A stretch of DNA of 64,000 nt from Alsobacter sp046349155 (GTDB taxonomy: Bacteria; Pseudomonadota; Alphaproteobacteria; Rhizobiales; Beijerinckiaceae). The notes under the pieces were generated by a model, which saw nothing but the letters and a program-made list of their open reading frames with translations, ran no database searches and was not told the DNA's origin. The translations under genes and the position numbers were made by a program. Below are positions 62,501-64,000 of this stretch, in pieces (within the stretch, counting starts at the first letter, position 1; each line of letters opens with the position of its first letter). The stretch spans positions 1 to 64,000 of the forward strand of contig JAXMCW010000005.1 of the NCBI GenBank assembly GCA_046349155.1. Reading direction: 5' to 3'.

Positions 62501-64000
62501 GCTTCCTCAGTGGGACGCCCAATGCTGACACATTTTCAGGCGGCGCTGGAAACGACACGCTCATTGGCCTGGACCAAAATGACAGCCTCAGTGGTCTTCA
62601 GGGAAATGACTCCCTCGACGGTGGAACGGGCGCAGACACTCTTGTGGGTGGTTCCGGTGATGATGTCTTCGTCGTGGACAACGGACGCGATATACTTGTT
62701 GAAAGTCCCGACGCGGGGCGCGACACGGTACTTTCATCGATCACATTTACACTCGCGGCTGATTTTGAGAACCTGACGCTGACGGGTGCTGACAGCATCA
62801 ACGGGACCGGCAATAGCCTCGACAACGTGCTGGTGGGCAACGGGGCGGCCAATCGCCTGACGGGGAATGACGGGGCCGACACGCTGGATGGAGGCCTGGG
62901 CGCCGACACGCTGATCGGCGGGCTGGGCAATGACACCTTCGTGGTGGACGAAGCAGGAGACGCCGTCTTCGAGAGCGCCGGCGAGGGTATCGACACCATC
63001 TTCTCCTCGATCACGAAGACGCTGGGGTCCACGGTCGAGAACCTCGTGCTGACGGGTGTCCTGGGGATCAACGGGACCGGGAATGCGTCCGACAACGTCC
63101 TGACGGGCAACGAGGCCGGCAATGCCCTGAACGGGGCGGGGGGCAACGACACGCTCGACGGGGCGGGCGGCAACGACGTGCTGATCGGAGGCGCAGGCGC
63201 CGACAGCCTGTCGGGAGGAACGGGCACGGACACGGCCTCCTACGCCACGGCGGCGACGGGCGTGTTCGCGAGCCTGGCTGCGCCGAACCTGAACACGGGC
63301 GATGCGCTGGGCGACAGCTACCTGTCGATCGAGAACCTGCTGGGCTCGGGCCAGGTCGACACGCTGGTGGGCGACGGGAACGCCAACCGCCTGGATGGCG
63401 GCGTGGGCGCCGACAGCCTGGTGGGCGGCGGGGGCGACGACGTCTATGTCGTCGACAACAGCGGCGACCGGGTGCTGGAGAGCTCTGCGGCGGGCGGGCT
63501 CGACACGGTGCTGGCCTCCGTTCAGGTGACGCTGTCCGGCAACGTTGAGAACCTGACGCTGGTGCAGGGCTTCAGCATCAACGGGACGGGCAATGCGCTG
63601 GACAACCTGATCACGGGCAACGACCAGGCCAACGTGCTGAACGGGCTGGTCGGGAATGACACGCTGGTGGGGGGCGTTGGCAATGACCAGTTGATCGGCG
63701 GGGCAGGTGCCGACAGCCTGGTGGGGGGCAGCGGAACGCTGGATCTTGCCTCCTACGCGACCTCGACCCTTGCGGGCGGGCTGGTGGCGAACCTGGCGGA
63801 CGCGCTGCAGAACACGGGCGATGCGCTGGGCGACCGCTACTCGGGCGTGGAGGGCCTGATCGGATCGGGCTTTGCCGACACGCTGACGGGGGATGGCGGC
63901 TCGAACCGTCTGTCTGGCGGGGCCGGCAATGACGTGATCGATGGCGGCGTGGGCGCCGACACGATGCTGGGGGGCGCGGGCGACGACACGTTCACGGTCG
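59566..64000 (+). CDS. Giant RTX protein 3 with repeated D-x-WGNTD modules (3' end outside window)
   Basis: The frame is open from ATG 59566 (AAGGAAAGG upstream) to the end of the window, at least 1478 residues. It begins with RTX-like GTLGNDTIDGLEGADTILGL. Residues about 360-760 carry five modules with the core DPWGNTDTFQGIESIEGT (variants IDPWGGTDVYQNVERVVG, IDSWGNQDLISSFEQVRA, VDPWGNTDTYVNIERVQG, VDAWGNTDILINIERVRG), each followed by ADTFVGG-type RTX repeats. More RTX arrays follow, and from 62767 the sequence equals the 3' module of gene 2. No Sec signal is present. Expected to be secreted by a T1SS like its two neighbours. Confidence 0.9.
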   Translation, partial: MPLSIGTPSSGDDSLVGTLGNDTIDGLEGADTILGLAGVDYLIGGPGSDSIDGGDNYDTVMYQTSGIPVGYVINANLSTGTITTSSGDTDRISNVEEVMGTEGADTFTGSTSYTAFDGLGGNDVFIAGAVSAAARYDFDASFGGTSGVIVNLSGSDLIAALVSGGPAYTVHGSQARDGFGATDSFVGNVNGIFGTAQSDVFKGPDTGFANFVGLQGADTLIGGTGPGAQMTADYSPDDNLGISSGIIANLSQAQVTATVASGTWAVDPGQIRDGYGSTDIVQNATGVLATGLADYIVGNSSKGTSFFGRGGSDTLIGGTGSDFFDPGDGADTIVGGGSGDFDLIKFTTINSAPPAVGLLVTMGSTSGTGVLVDPWGNTDTFQGIESIEGTSVADTFLGGAQADNFVGGAGNDSLSGGAGDDFLDPGAGADTIDAGGGGDFDVLSYSRGSSPPEISGLLLTGADVSGSGTVIDPWGGTDVYQNVERVVGNLLADTFVGGAGTEEFVGGNGADSLNGGAGHDVINYDAEKFLQAPSNGVTVSFASGIAIDSWGNQDLISSFEQVRATDYADSLVGSDRTDDFEDFDARGGNDTVDARGGDDYIAPGAGADQVDGGQGFDTLGYGSPSTPAQGILVLASDTPLAGSVVDPWGNTDTYVNIERVQGSRSADSFVGGAANDDFTGGNGADTFDGGGGNDQVAYTPEFGMGGGAVGVIVDLLAGTGVDAWGNTDILINIERVRGTNFGDLLQGSPGTAPGTTGNDSLFGLDGADTILARGGADFIDAGNGSDSVEGGGGNDLIFGGDGNDTLLGQGGGDTFVGGAGADSIDGGSGIDTVDFSTDGGPSGVQVNLFGLGPQFGIAADNALDSYGNLDLVVNIRNAVGTAFSDLLLGGTHANLLQGGVGADTLQGGGDNDTLSGGDGVDIALFSGNRSDYLVALDQQGFLTVTDLRAGSPDGSDSLTDIEVLQFADVTLAGGSVVDRFLSGTPNADTFSGGAGNDTLIGLDQNDSLSGLQGNDSLDGGTGADTLVGGSGDDVFVVDNGRDILVESPDAGRDTVLSSITFTLAADFENLTLTGADSINGTGNSLDNVLVGNGAANRLTGNDGADTLDGGLGADTLIGGLGNDTFVVDEAGDAVFESAGEGIDTIFSSITKTLGSTVENLVLTGVLGINGTGNASDNVLTGNEAGNALNGAGGNDTLDGAGGNDVLIGGAGADSLSGGTGTDTASYATAATGVFASLAAPNLNTGDALGDSYLSIENLLGSGQVDTLVGDGNANRLDGGVGADSLVGGGGDDVYVVDNSGDRVLESSAAGGLDTVLASVQVTLSGNVENLTLVQGFSINGTGNALDNLITGNDQANVLNGLVGNDTLVGGVGNDQLIGGAGADSLVGGSGTLDLASYATSTLAGGLVANLADALQNTGDALGDRYSGVEGLIGSGFADTLTGDGGSNRLSGGAGNDVIDGGVGADTMLGGAGDDTFTV
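62767..64000 (+). repeat. Duplicated RTX 3' module, copy 3 (cut by window end)
   Basis: Aligns gap-free to 57451-58684 at offset 5316, with only scattered substitutions. The match begins 270 bp further upstream than that between genes 1 and 2, so the boundaries of the shared segment differ from pair to pair. Confidence 0.88.

Overview
The window looks like a chromosomal accessory region of a high-GC alphaproteobacterium, probably of the Hyphomicrobiales/Methylobacterium type. This is an inference from base composition, the PrtD/PrtE-type secretion genes, the RTX and VCBS protein style and AT-rich TTAA-N7-TTAA sites resembling CtrA boxes; no rRNA or housekeeping gene is present to fix the taxon. 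The theme is cell-surface construction: very large Ca-binding proteins, the type I secretion systems (T1SS) to export them, and a long run of polysaccharide genes.

Layout. 1-5.6 kb: the 3' end of a VCBS-repeat adhesin, then a T1SS ABC transporter, its membrane fusion protein (MFP) and a small exported protein, all on the + strand. 5.6-9.3 kb: AT-rich spacers holding three related small proteins built from a transposase-type helix-turn-helix and/or a C-terminal coiled coil, plus a small possible membrane protein. 9.3-12.7 kb: two tail-to-tail ParA-like ATPases without a ParB, a protein of unknown function and a SAM methyltransferase. 13-21.8 kb: an RTX-DUF4214 protein, a large GT2 glycosyltransferase, two convergent SapC-family proteins and a second T1SS ABC/MFP pair. 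No outer-membrane TolC-like gene is in the window.

21.8-46.5 kb: a polysaccharide block. It holds a WbsX-GT4-GT2 fusion, a beta-helix protein, methyltransferases, an (alpha/alpha)6-barrel-like protein, a BNR-4 propeller, GT2/GT4 multidomain enzymes, FkbM and FkbH-like proteins, an AlgL-like protein whose catalytic His is replaced, and a methyltransferase-remnant/GT-D fusion. From about 36.9 to 46.9 kb the GC content drops clearly. The change falls inside one glycosyltransferase gene, which suggests a transferred or recombined segment.

47-64 kb: three consecutive giant RTX genes. The first is broken near its start by an apparent one-base deletion and carries 930-bp tandem repeats. All three share a nearly identical 3' region of 1.2-1.7 kb, a sign of recent duplication or gene conversion. 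The C-terminal tail of the VCBS protein at the left edge resembles those of the first two complete RTX proteins, so they may share one exporter.

Working model (inference): the region makes an exported, Ca-dependent protein-polysaccharide surface layer. T1SS and SapC proteins would deliver RTX proteins, the glycosyltransferases and carbohydrate-active proteins would make and trim the glycan, and the ParA pair and HTH/coiled-coil trio are candidates for positioning or regulation.
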